Assembly: GCF_029873635.1 (NCBI RefSeq)
Contig: NC_080422.1
Span: 18,842,049-18,906,048 of the forward strand
Direction: 5' to 3'
DNA length: 64,000 nt
Source of the DNA: Malania oleifera
Taxonomy: Eukaryota > Streptophyta > Magnoliopsida > Santalales > Ximeniaceae
Shown: positions 34,991 through 47,065 of the stretch, one piece after another
How the letters are laid out: each line of letters starts with the position of its first letter
Position numbering within the stretch: the first letter of the stretch is position 1
Program-made: the position numbers and the translations under genes
The notes under the pieces: generated by a model
Seen by the model: the letters and a program-made list of their open reading frames with translations, nothing else
Told to the model about the DNA's origin: nothing
Databases searched by the model: none

Positions 34991-36860
34991 ATGGCATTTG
35001 GATTTTCATCTGTGAAATTTGACATTGTCAAGTTTGATGGAACCGAGAATTTCGGGTTGTGGCAGAGAAGGGTGAAGGATCTCTTAGTGCAGCAAGATAT
35101 GGTGAAGGCCTTATACGGAATTCAACCGGGAAGCATGGATGAAGCAACTTGGAATGAATTGGAAGTAAATGCAGTATAAACCATTCGACTATGTTTGGCC
35201 GATGATGTGTTGTATCATGTTATATATGAGGATTCTCGACAGTAGTTTGGCATAAGGTGGAAAACTTATATATGTTTAAGTCTTTATCGAACAAACTATT
35301 TCTTAAGCAAAGGCTGTATTGGCTTAAGATGGTGGAGGGTTCACATTTGAACCAACATATCAACACATTCAATCAGATTGTGAGTGATTTGATGCATGTC
35401 GATGTGAAGCTCAAGAAGGAAGACAAGGCGTTGATGCTATTGAATTCCCTACTAGCATCTCACACGTATAAGAACTTGGTCAGAAATCTTACATTGGGCA
35501 AAGATAGCCTGAATGTGGAAAAGGTGACAAGTACATTGCTCAGTTTTCATCAAAGAAAAATGGCCAGTGATGAAATTTCACATGGTGAAGTGCTTGTGGT
35601 GAAAAGTAACCAAGAAGATGGAAGATGTAAGTCCTAGAGTAGATCTCGATTGTAGTCCGGGAAGAAGAAGGACATAAAGTGTTTTAGGTGCAGTAAAATT
35701 AGGCACATAAGACCTAAATGTCCCGAGTGGAAGAAAGGGAATGCTGAAAATCAGTAGGGTTTGTCAAAATCTACAAATGTAGTGGAAGGAGACTCAAGGA
35801 AGAGTGATGGTGATATGCTATGTGTTTCAATTGGTTCAGAGTGCCTCATGGATTATTCTTGAATCCTAGATACCAGATGCTCTTATCACATAACAAAAAA
35901 TAGAAAATGGTTCAGCACTTATAGGTCAGTTAATAGTGGTTGTGTTTTCATGGAAAGTGATATTTCATGCAAAATAATTAGTATTGGAAATGTCAAAATC
36001 AAAATGTATGGTGGTGTTGTGAGAACCTTATGTGATATAAGGCATGTACTGGATCTAAGGAAGAATGTAATTTCATTGGGCACTTTAGATTATAACGAAT
36101 ATAGTTACAAGTCTAAAAGTTGGGAAATGAAAGTCTGTGAAGGCGACTTGATAGTGATGAAAGGACAAAAGGTAGTAGGAAATATCTATGTACTATAGGG
36201 TATTACAGTTGTAGGTGGAGCTACAACTGTAGAATCTGAGTCAGATGTTCTGTGGCATATGCGGTTGGGGCATATGGGTGACTACATGTATTTAGATGTT
36301 TGGGGATTGGTGAGGATAGCATCATGAGGAAGACATGTTTTTTGTGGGTTTATCACGAAAGGTCTTAGTTTATCTCATGTGGCACAAGCCTGAAGTGTTT
36401 ACCAGGTTTGACTTGTGGTTGAGGTGGAGACCTAAATCAGGAGAGAGATCCTTAGGTTAGACATTGGGACTGAGTACGCTGGTTTTATTCAAGGAGTTTT
36501 GTGAGTAGAGCAAGTTACATGCAAGGTTTGCGAGGAACTTCTTGGTGAAGTCAGTATGTTGCATTTCTCGTTTAACCGATCGCCAAAGGTATCACTAGAT
36601 GAGAGAGTTGCAGGTGAATTGTGAGCAAGTTTTGCGGTAGACTACTCGGGTTTGAGTGGATGTCCACGGGTGCATGTTTCTAGTGATGTTGGATCTAGGC
36701 TTGGTGTTATGTTCAGATAGTACATCTTCATGAGGTATAAAAAATACGCGTTCAAACTGGGTGATCATGTGGCAAATAAAGGGGTGATCAGAAACATGAC
36801 TTTTGGTGAGAAAGCCATGGGGCAACGTACTCAGATAAAGGAAAAGAAATAAATGCCAGC
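34991..36860 (+). pseudogene. Ty1-copia gag-protease-integrase, decayed (unit 2, uninterrupted)
   Basis: Duplicate of 19684-21510 without the nested solo LTRs. The ATG reads MAFGFSSVKFDIVKFDG. A TAA at about 35177 cuts gag early (ELEVNAV), and the TAG plus frameshift near 35244 are shared with unit 1. The CCHC knuckle reads CFRCSKIRHIRPKC. The protease site again reads ILDTRCSYHIT-like, and the integrase core shows the same deletions. At about 36825-36860 it crosses the sites where unit 1 carries its two solo LTRs, showing the empty-site sequence. Confidence 0.85.
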
Positions 36861-37600
36861 AAAATGAAACCACAACACAGCAGTAACTACAACACTGCAC
36901 ATTTACTGGGGTTACTCCGGGTTAGAACTTAGGGGGTTAGTTCTATCAAGGATCACAATAGTATCATCTATAAATGGGCTTGTGAGTAGTGACAGCTACA
37001 AGGCTCAAGGCGCAGGAGCGTGTATGAAATGTTTCATATTGCAAAGGAGTTTCAACTCGAGATCCAAGTAGACATACGAGGGCCTGTGGTGACACTATAG
37101 ACCAACCCCCAGGTTATTAAATTTGGGCAGTCTTGACTGTTTTGTGTACTCCTTCTCTATAGTCAGTAAGGTTACTACTTAGTTTTTTCAAGTTGCATGA
37201 CACATCAAGGGAACAAAATAGATGGATAAATGTTCTATGGTGGAGAGGAAAAATGGAAAGTATGCCATAAGAAACCAGTGGTGTGGACGTTGTGGAGGAT
37301 TCAATGAGGAGACGCGCGCAACAGGAGAGGTGAGAGCGATCCCAACCAGGAGAAGTGTGGTACGTCATTGTTTGTGAATAACATGTTATTGGCTAGAAAG
37401 ACTTTGACTGAGGCTAATCAGTTAGGAACTCTATTGAAAGTTTTTGACACAATTGTTTTGGGTACGACCAAGAAGGGTATTAGTTTGAAGATTCACATGG
37501 ATAAAACTACAGGGAGATTAGTATTACCTCAGGGTGGCTTTATGGATAGGGCTTCAGGGAGATTGATGTTATCTCATGACAAAAAAATGAGTTTATTAGT
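36861..37600 (+). pseudogene. copia reverse transcriptase remnant (unit 2), indel-rich
   Basis: Counterpart of 25574-26235. From about 36960 to 37370 it differs from unit 1 mainly by many one- to three-base insertions and deletions, so the RT start block is scarcely readable. From 37368 it reads LFVNNMLLARKTLTEANQLG and TTGRLVLPQGGFMDRASGRL, nearly as in unit 1. The catalytic box is FVNN instead of YVDD. Confidence 0.75.
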
Positions 37601-38823
37601 GAAGGATCAAAATCGTCACTATTAATAAAAAAACCGTCATTAAAATTATTAGTGACGATTTTAAAATAGTCACCATAACTGCCGTTAGTAATACTTATTA
37701 GTGACGGATTACTACAAGCGTCATTAATAATAGAATAGTAGTGACGAATTATCACCATCACTAAAACCCTAATACCATCACTATAAAAGTAGCATCGCTC
37801 GACGTTAAATTGTCACTAGTAGTAGACGTAATGTGACGAATGGGTAACCAGCACTAATAAGTGAGTTAGTGAGGTTTCAAACCGCACTAATAGTGGAGTA
37901 TTAGTGACGAATATAAATACCTCACTAATAATTGCGTCTTAGTTAAAGTATAGTGAAGGTTCAAGACCGTCACTAATAGTGGAGAAGTAGTGACAAATTA
38001 AAATCTAACTAACACTTGTGTATTAGTGCCGGTTTGAATTCGACACTAATACTTGTACTATTCGTGAAGGTTTTGAAACTATTGCACTTAATACTCTACT
38101 AGTTGGACGATTTTTTTTAAAAAAAATTTTCGTCACGATTAGTCTACTATTAAATTTTTGTAAAATAAATTAAATTCTCATTAAAAGATTTGTAATTACA
38201 GTTACCTATACCAGAACATATTACAAACACAATGCTAAAAAATTCATATATCAAACATTTGTTAAAAATCATTCCTTACACCATAACATAAAACCCACAA
38301 TTGTAAAAAATGTAATATATAATTAAAATTATACATGATTCAAATTCTATCAAATACATTATACATGTATTTAAATTCAAATACAGAAATTCCAGCCGTG
38401 TAAGAAAAATAAAATTAAAATAACAAACTCAGAAGTGATCTGGATTGTAGCAGGACCTTCATTGTGGATGTTGTGACAGCCGCAAACCCTACAAATTAAG
38501 AATTAAGGAATTATAAAAAAACATTATTATACAATTTTGAAAGCAAGTCTGACGAAATCTTTCCACATGGATATTTAGCCCACCGCTCCGACATAGAGCA
38601 GAAGCATGAAACGGCGTTCAACTAATGAAAAATAATGCTGAATTAAAGTCTCAGGGACCTTGAGGAGAGAGAGACGACCCGCCCTGCCGCAATGTCTACC
38701 AAGCAGGGAAACCTCACTACACCACACACGGGCACCGGGTCCCCTGAGCTCGATTCCCTTTTAAAGCTCATTCTCTTCTGTTTGTTCTATCCGTCTCTTT
38801 GCTTCTTGGCTTTCCCCATGAGA
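37601..38823. mobile_element. CACTA-like fragment, longer version (unit 2)
   Basis: Subterminal gtgacgaat/ccgtcact repeats to about 38145, then about 680 bp of ordinary AT-rich DNA with a GC-richer end (38660-38760). No gene is visible. Unit 1 lacks about 38105-38820. The 37770-38100 part has scattered single-base indels relative to unit 1. Confidence 0.55.
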
Positions 38824-38929
38824 GATTCATATTTATTGAAATCCATAGCTACAAAAGTATAAGAGAGGATAAAAATACCAAGAATAGCGGAAGTATCTGA
38901 GTACATATATAGAAATCAAAGGCAAGAAA

Positions 38930-39723
38930 GGACTTGGGGAAATGGGGCTAATCCCCTATTGCACGAGGACTCGCTCCTTGAGCAGCTCCTCGTGAGGGAC
39001 AATCCCTTGCTAACCAAGGTCTCATAGTTCGTTCAAGATGGCCTGCTCGTCGGGAAAGAGCCTCGGAAGAATATGGCTCACCCGAGCTACAAAAAAAAAC
39101 GGGAGAGGAAAACAAGTAAGCAATTAGGTATCCCACACGCAGCCCTACATATGAATTAAATAAAGGTAAGGAAGAAGAACGTCACCATCTAGAGGAGCAT
39201 ACCAAACAAAAGAGCCCGTATAATTCAACTCTCTAGAGGCAAAGAAGTACTAGGACTTCCAATTGTGTATGGAAGAGCTGCCCGAGGTAAAAAGTTTATA
39301 ACCTGACAAATAACTGAAATAATACAACTCCTTCTCTATAGAGTGCGTCCGCATCTGGAAGCAACTCCGAAAGAGAGGTACTGTAGGCTGATGACCTAGT
39401 CGGAGCAGGAGGACGGAAAAACAAGCAATTGAAAGGTAGGAGTTCGGAACAAGTTGTGAGGGGGCTATTCGGTAAAGACGTAGTACATTAGAAATAAATG
39501 GGGGAAAAGGAAGTCTAAGACCTAAGTCCAAGTAGTCAGTGTATAGGCAAAGCTCCTCGGAGCTCGAATCAAGGGCTGATTCTGAGCTAGCAGACAACAT
39601 AATAGTAATATTCGAGGGGATTGTAAAAAAGTATCGAACATTTTGTATATCAGAGGAGGTCAGGTCACATCGAGCGCGCCTCACTATAGTCGGAGCCCTC
39701 ACCGAGTGCGAGGAAGAATCCAT
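38930..39723 (-). pseudogene. antisense extra ORF of Tat element (PF04195-like), copy 2
   Basis: The ATG at 39723 opens 157 uninterrupted codons (MDSSSHSVRAPTIVRRARCD to SSSIHNWKS, stop at 39250). The core reads LCLYTDYLDLGLRLPFPPF and RIAPSQLVPNSYLS, the PF04195 pattern. Past the stop the frame continues with YFFASRELNYTG. After a likely intron ending ttttgtag, homology resumes at ARVSHILPRLFPDEQAIL (about 39090) and HEELLKERVLVQ. A minus-strand TATAAA (40053-40058), about 330 bp upstream of the ATG, is followed by a CT-rich stretch, so the ORF may have its own promoter. One stop at the end of exon 1 is the main visible lesion. Confidence 0.75.
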
Positions 39724-40689
39724 CACAAAATCGAAATGTGGAACAAATAAGATGAAGAACTTGCAACAGATCAAATAGGCGAGCCTCCCACAAAAACAAA
39801 GAAGACAAGATGCCCAAAAAGATCAAATGGATAAATTTTGCATGAAAACAGCAAAACTACTATACAAAAGAAGATAAAACAAGCAAAGTGCTAGCATGAA
39901 TAGTGAAGAACATGAAGAACAACAAAACAAACATGCAATTCAACACAAAGTCGGAGAAAAGAAACAAGGAGAGGGGCCGAGGGAGAGCGTACCTAGAGAA
40001 AAGAAGGAACCCCTTTGAATGAGATGAGAAGCGAATGAAGGGGCCCCTGCCTTTATAAAAAAAAAAACCTGCACGAATCCCTGAGAGTGTTGGAATCTTG
40101 AGAGAGCACATCTGCAGAAAAGGGATTGCGTCTCGAGGGAAAAGACACAAAAATCCTCGTACGTACTAAAATCCCCTGTACGCGCGCTGATGTGAAGCCA
40201 ATACCAAGAATTCGTGACTTCCCAAGGTACGGATGATTTAAACATGCATTCATTACACTTTTGCAGGAAGGACGACGCGGCAAAAGGATTACAACGTCGC
40301 TTTGGAAAGAGCATCAGATTGACACTGAAAACATCTCATCAGACGGGGAAGGCCAATCGAGGCAAAACTGGCCCAACTGACGAGCACGACTCATTAGGCA
40401 GAATAGGACCAACTGACGAGAACGACTTGTGAGGCCCCTAATAGCCCAACAAATGAGCACAACTCATTAGGCGAAACAGACCCAACTAATAAGCACAATT
40501 CGTGAGGCCACCAAGCCTAACAAATGAGCACAACTCATTAAGCAGAACAAGCCCAATTGACGATCACAGCAAGTAAGGCCACCAAGCCCAATAAATGAGC
40601 ATGACTCATTAGGCAGAACAGGCCCAACTGACGAGCACGACTCGTTAAACCACCAAGCCCGACAAATGACTCGAAAGCAGCTCAACAAA

Positions 40690-42040
40690 AGGTGCCCAAG
40701 AAAGCAATCTTGGCAAAAATAGATCCACAGAGCAGCTCGATAGGACCTACTCGGTAAAAATCGCTTCATTAAGCAGCTTGGCAGAACCTGCCCAGCAAAA
40801 GTGCTCCATAGAGCAGCTCGGCAAGACATGCTCGACAAAATTGCTCCATGAAGCAGCTCAGCAGAACCTGCTCAGAAAAATTGCTTCATAGAGCAGCTCA
40901 GCAAAATTGCTCCATAAAGCAGCTCGGTAGAACTTGCTTGGCAAAATTGCTCCATAGAGCAGCTCGGCAAAACTTGCTTGGCACAAATTGCTCCATGAAG
41001 CAGCTCGGCATAACCTGCTCGGCAAAAATTGCTTCATGAAGCAGCTCGGCAGCACCTGCTCAGCAAAAATTGCTCCGTGAAGCAGCTCGGCAGAACCTAT
41101 TCTGCAAAAGTGCTCCATAGAGCAGCTCGGCAAGACTTGCTCTGCAAAATTGCTCCATGAAGCAGCTCGGTAGAACCTACTTGACAAAAATAGCCCTAGA
41201 GAGCAGCTTGACAGAACCCACCTGGCAAAATTGCTCCACGATGCAGCTCGGCAGGATCTACTCGGCAAAATTGCTTCATGAAGTAGCTCGGCAGGACCTG
41301 CTCGGCAAAAATCACTCCACAAGGCAGCTCGGTAGAATCTGCTCTGCAAAAGTGCTCCATAGAGCAGCTTGGCAAGACATGCTTGGCAAAATTGCTCCAT
41401 GAAGTAGCTCGGCAGAACCTGCTTGGCAAAATTGCTCCATAGAGCAGTTTGGCAGAACCTGCTCGGCAAAATTGCTTCTTAGAGCATCTTAGGGGAACCT
41501 GATTGGCAAAAATTGCTTCATGAAGTAGCTCGGCAGGATCTGCTCGGCAAAAATTGCTCCATGAAGCGACTCGGCAGAACCTGCTCTGCACAAGTGCTCC
41601 ATAGAGTAGCTCGGCAAGACTTGCTCAGCAAAATTGCTCCATGAAGTAGCTCGGCTAAACCTGCTCGGCAAATATAGCCCTAGAGAGCAGCTCGGCAGGA
41701 CCTGCCCAACAAAATTGCTCCATGAAGCAGCTCGGTAGAACCTGCTCGGCAAAATTGCTCCATGAAACAGCTCGGCAGGACCTGCTCCGCAAAAGTTCTC
41801 CATGGAGCAACTCGGCAAGACTTGCTCGGCTAAATTGCTCTATGAAGCAGGTCGGCAAAACCTGCTAGGCAAAAATGGCCCCAGGCAGCAGCTCGGCAAA
41901 AAATTACCCCATAGGGTGGCTTGGCAAAACGCATCGGAGCAACCAAATGGCAAAAAGGGCTCCAAAGAATAGCTCGGAAGAACTCGGCTCGGCAATTTTG
42001 CTCCATGTAGCAGCTCGACTTAGAACAACAACTCGGCCAA
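40690..42040. repeat. 40-41-bp tandem array in Tat LTR, copy 2
   Basis: About 33 units of the same gctccatgaagcagctcgg family as 28600-29760; the extra units account for most of the length difference between the two Tat tails. Confidence 0.9.
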
Positions 42041-42053
42041 AAAAAAAAGGAGC

Positions 42054-42099
<46 letters not shown>

Positions 42100-42634
42100 C
42101 ATTCTGAAGATAAGGGAGAAAAGGCGATGACACGACAACTTTTCAAAATTCCATCCAGAAATTTGAAACTGAGGGAGGGGACAACTGATATGCCCAAAAT
42201 AAACCAACCAATAAAAGCGAGTCAACACCTAACTCGCACCCCCCAAGTCAAACCTTTTAGCGAGAGCAATCAACTCCAAGCCAATAAAGAGGAGGAGAGA
42301 TCAATGCCAACGACTTAAATAGTCGAGTGGTGCGCTCAGTCACGTTATGACCCTGGAGTGATTCACGCCCCTGCGCAATAAAGAAGAATCAGCCCAAGCA
42401 ATAAAGACGAATCAACCCAAGGGTCAACTCCAGCCCCTATAAGAAGGGATGTGGGGAAGAGGCCAAGGCATTGTACTGTTGCATTCAGCTTCTTTAGAGC
42501 ATTCCTCTTACTTAGGCATCAGAGTAATCTCCCGTACACCCCGGGTCCTCCAAGCCTTTATACTTTTATCCTTTTCAGGTCATCGGAGATTTGGGAGCAG
42601 TTTTATTGGTCGTCATCAATTTTATCCCGCAACA

Positions 42635-45495
42635 ACTTCTACTTTTTAAAAGTAAAAGTTTAGTCCATCGTGTTTGGTAAATAACTTTTTTACATTTTAA
42701 AAGTATGCTTTTAAACTTTTTTTGAGATATTTTAAAATTTAGGAATTTAAAGCTTCTAAAAGCAATAGGCTCACTTTTTTTTAGAAAATAATTATACTCC
42801 ATGGATGTCCCTAATAATTTTTTAATATTACAAAATTACCCACTCATCCCTTCCTCCCTCACTTGCTCATATTTTTTTTCTTTCTTTTTTCATGACTCAA
42901 ATAAAAACTTAAGGCTCATATTGGTAATGATATTGTCTTATACAAATAATTTTTTGAGAAATAATTTAATAACCATTTAAAATCATATTATTAGTATATT
43001 TTAATTTTTAAAATTTATGTTATTAATGCTAAATTTTGTTTTTGTTAAATAATTATACTCATAAATTAACAAACATATTTTAGTCACTTCAAACATTTCA
43101 GTCAATTAAGGTCTTTTCCATTCACTCATCCTCACTGCCCGAGTTCAAGTAGGCAGGCAGTAGGCCATTTTTTTCACTATAATACATTGTTCACTAATAC
43201 AATCATAAATCCAATAATAATAATAATAATAAATACATGGAAAAATTAATTAAACAAAAAAGAAGAAGAAGGGGTAGCCACAATAAAAATTCTTGTGCGT
43301 TTTACCTTTTTCAATTTTAAATTTTAGGCATAATTAAGTTATTTTTGTTTTGAAAAGAGTGGAAGCGTCATTTGAGGTCTTTGTCTGGGTACGATCTCTC
43401 GTTTCCATTGACTCATCCTCACCTTCTGGCTTCAAGTATGTAGTTTTTTTTACTATAATACATTGTTCACTAATACAAGTATGTAGGAAATGTTAAGGGC
43501 TGTTTGAGAAGGTAGAGGGAGTTCTTTTTTCTTATTTTTTTCAACAAAAAAGTATTTTTGAGCGAAATAAAATATCAAAATAGGACTATTTTGAAACATT
43601 ATTATTATTATTATTATTATTTGTAAAACTAGGCATAATTGCATTTTGGAAAAATGATTTCAAAAATTAAAAAAAGCAAATATGTATCAAGACGCAAAAA
43701 GACATGTATACATAATTTGGCCATATATTTAATATCTTTAAAGTGAGTAAAATTCCAATGTCTGAACAAATAAAAAAAAAAGTAGCCCTATGTTTGGAGA
43801 GTCTTGGATTTGGAATTGTATAATATTTGGATAAGATGTAATATAAAATTGTATTGAAATTTATCCAAATTCACCTAAACTCAAAATCAAAGTCTAAAAT
43901 TCATGCATCCAAACACCGTATAAAGGTTTCCAAGACCATTGATAAAGTTCGACGCGGTTAGTACTTAATGAACTAGTAGTCTTGTTAGTATCAAAAATAT
44001 AAATTCAATAAAGTGGCAAAATGAAAAAGAAAAGGTTTTAGGACCATGTGGTTAGCACTTAATGCGATGACAGTCTTATTAATTTTGAAAATTTGAATTC
44101 AACAAAACAACAAAATAAAAAAAATTAGAAGGTTTTCAAGACCAATTAGTTTAAGTTTCACGCGGTTAGCACTTAATGCGTGGACAGTCTTATCTTTTAA
44201 CCGACCAAGCTGACTCAGCTCCCGCTCAATGCACCGACATGCTTGACCTTTAACTGACCAGGCTAATGTGACCAACACTTAATACAACCTTTAACCGGTC
44301 GATGCGTAAGCTGCCTTTACCCTTCCTTTTTTGGCAAAAAATTAAATATTAGATTTTGCATTTTTTCAGAAATTTTAAGCCATCATTTTTCTTTGTGTTT
44401 TTATTAGTTTATTTGCATCAAAAAATTTGTTCACTATTTTCAAATTTTCCTTTTCAAATGATGCAAAAAACTTATTTGATGGGACAATTTTAAAATTATT
44501 TGTCAATAAGAATTGTCAAATTTTGGATATTTAAATAATAAAAAAATTGTTTTATTTTTTAAAAAATAAAATTATTCCCTTACTAATTTGAAACAACCAA
44601 ACATGACACTATTTGGAGTTTTCTCTATATTATTAAGATTGCCATCATTCCATCATTAGGTATCAATTTTTTTTTAAAGATTTATGCATTCAAAATGAAA
44701 AGAACAATATGGGATACATGGTGAGTTTGGTCATGATAGATGTTTAACCTTAAAATATGACATTTAATGTTATTTAATTTCATTTTTTAGAACTAAATAA
44801 GTAATTCACAAAAAAAAACTCCCCTTTAGCTAATTGCTATGTATTTTTTTATTTAATTCTCAAAATTTAATCACACGCAACCCTATCCAAAAAAAAAAAA
44901 GGAAATCATTTTCATTCCAGTAAACAATTAATCCCTGAGGCATCACAAAAGTTAAATTTTACAATTTTTATGTAGAAGTTTCCATTTCTAACCTTGAAAG
45001 GAATCGAGAAGAGGTATAAAATGAAATATTGACCATCTCTTACTATGGAGCCCAATCTCAGTGAGCCTTTAATGGATAAAAAAATTAAAAAACTCTTAAA
45101 TAGAATCTGGGAGCATGGATTTCGAGTCTTAAATTTGAATTTGTGTGAATTTGTATGAATTTCAAAAAGTGAGGAAAAGAAACTTATTGTAATTGTTGTA
45201 AAGGTTATTTAGCCCCATGTGTGATAAATAGAAAGCAAATTTTGAGTGTCTCCATAAAAACAAATTGCAAAGTACTAAATTAATTGGAAAGAATAAAATG
45301 GATATGTACTTTAAGAAAATGAAACTAGTTCATTGATAATTTTATGATATTTGAAAAAAATAATAATAATAAAATAAAATAATTGATTGAGAAAAAAGAA
45401 ACTAGCTTTTAACTTTTAAAAGATTCAAATATAGCTTGTAAAAGTTCCATAAAAAAGTTAAATATATAAGTGGTAAACACTTATCTTTTGCTTTG

Positions 45496-45563
<68 letters not shown>

Positions 45564-46550
45564 CTGGAACTCACATTAGAAACTAAAACTCAATCACCAT
45601 TTTAAGCTGTAAAACAATGAGAGTGCCAATGATAAAGTTACAGTCTAAATCTTTAAATTGTGAGGCAATAACAATTGTGATTTTGAGAAGACACAAGCAA
45701 AAATATTAATAAATGAAATACTTCTGAGTTCTAGAATTATGACACAAAACCTTAAATCGTAACAAATAAAAGGAACTGTAAAGTTGGCACTATAAATAAA
45801 TCAAATCGCTTAGAGTTACTCTATACTCATTCCAAAAATTTCGTTTAAATTCTTTCACTAAGAAAAGTAAATGAAGGTCAAACTTGATTTTAAAACTTGA
45901 AAACTATAAATGAGTTAAACTTGAAAACTATAAATAAATCAAACTTCATTTCGAGGTTGATTAACCTTTATTTAAATAGGTTGCAAGTTTACTTGCTTGT
46001 AAATTCAAATAGGTTGTTAACGTGATCACAAGTTAAAAGTCATTAAGTTTATGAATTTGTTCGTTCAAAAACTCAGAACTTGACCCATTTTTGCTCAATT
46101 AAGAGATCATTTGTTTACAAATTTTCTACAGGAGTCATTTTGAAATCAACATTATTTTAGATATATTTTTTTAAAAGCATGTTCTCTCAAGTTATCACTA
46201 ATCAAGAATAATTTTATTTATTTACTTAAAATCATTGGAAGATTATAAAACACAAATAATAATAGTACACACATGACTGCAAATATATAACTTTTTTTTT
46301 TCTAAATAATGAGCAATTTTTGGCTTATTGTTTGTTATTAGTACTTAGAAATTTGAAAAGATTATATTAGACTTGTTTAGACTCGTTTATTAAATGAGTC
46401 AAATATGAACAATATTAAATTTGGCTCGGTTAGTTGACATGCTTAGGTCAAACATGATTTTAAAGCTCATTTATTAAACAATCAAACTTGAATATGTTAA
46501 GAATCTACTTCTAATAATAGAATTCAAGACTTTCAATCTTGAATGCAAAC
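42635..46550 (+). repeat. P repeat, copy 3
   Basis: Close to P2 and keeps the segment P1 has lost (43240-43700). It lacks about 245 bp corresponding to P2 32866-33110 (joint near 45150, ttgtgtgaatttgtatgaatttc). Non-coding. Confidence 0.75.
45497..45558. repeat. (TA)n microsatellite, about 30 units
   Basis: Uninterrupted (TA)n, expanded compared with the same site in P1 (18129-18163) and nearly absent in P2 (about 33460). Confidence 0.95.
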
Positions 46551-47063
46551 TATTGTGAAATGTGGCTCACATATTGGGTGGAAAGCATGAAGGAAATCAA
46601 GTAGCAGCATGGGAAACTGTCGACAGAAAGGCTCTAACCGTTGACGATTTGGAGCAATGTCTCAGACAATTTACATTCTGTTTGGAACCATCGACGGTTT
46701 GGCTCAGGATACCTAGTGCAGATTTCAAATTTTGAAAGGGGGACGTTAATATAGTTGGGGTTTGGAGGGAAAACATCCGGGAACTCTATTTATATGTCAT
46801 ATCAGATGTATTTGTAGAGGATAGTTGAGAGTATGGTTAAGAGGGTTCATGTATTGTTCATGTAATTTGGACAAGGAGATAATGAACCCTTCTCATTTGC
46901 TTCCATGGACATAAGCATTACCGACCCACATAATTCCTTGTGTTGTTATTGCTTTTATATACTTGCTTTGGTTGTGGATTGTTCTATATATTCATCATTG
47001 ATTACTACATTTTGTTTTGATTGTGTGATTGATCCTACATACAAATATATTTCACTATCCAAT
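46551..47063 (+). mobile_element. copia LTR, unit 3, truncated at its last bases
   Basis: Matches the unit-1 and unit-2 LTRs from its first base (TATTGTG, with TG changed to TA) to tttcactatccaat, missing only the last 15-20 bases and the primer site. At 47062-47065 it joins the minus-strand copia polyprotein. GTCGAC forms lie at 46618-46640. Confidence 0.8.
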
Positions 47064-47065
47064 CA

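Larger units (their letters stand above)
38824..42634 (+). mobile_element. Tat-type gypsy tail, copy 2
   Basis: Same order as 26751-30373: antisense ORF, 70-bp repeats (40370-40670), a longer 40-41-bp array (40690-42040), (TA)n (42056-42096), TATA (42438-42443) and the LTR end ccgcaaca at 42634. About 190 bp longer, mostly in the tandem array. Confidence 0.65.
15589..47063 (+). repeat. tandem composite duplication (about 2.3 units of P-copia-CACTA end-Tat tail)
   Basis: Unit 1 is 15589-30373, unit 2 is 30374-42634, and unit 3 (P3 plus one LTR) is 42635-47063. The Tat-to-P joint (cccgcRacaacttctac) is the same at 30373 and 42634. The P-to-copia joint (cttgaatgcaaac then TGTTG) is the same at 19147 and 34455, with a close variant at 46550. 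The CACTA-to-Tat joint (gattcRtatttattg) is the same at 26751 and 38824. Shared joints between unrelated elements cannot come from separate insertions and point to tandem duplication of one composite block. Confidence 0.8.
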
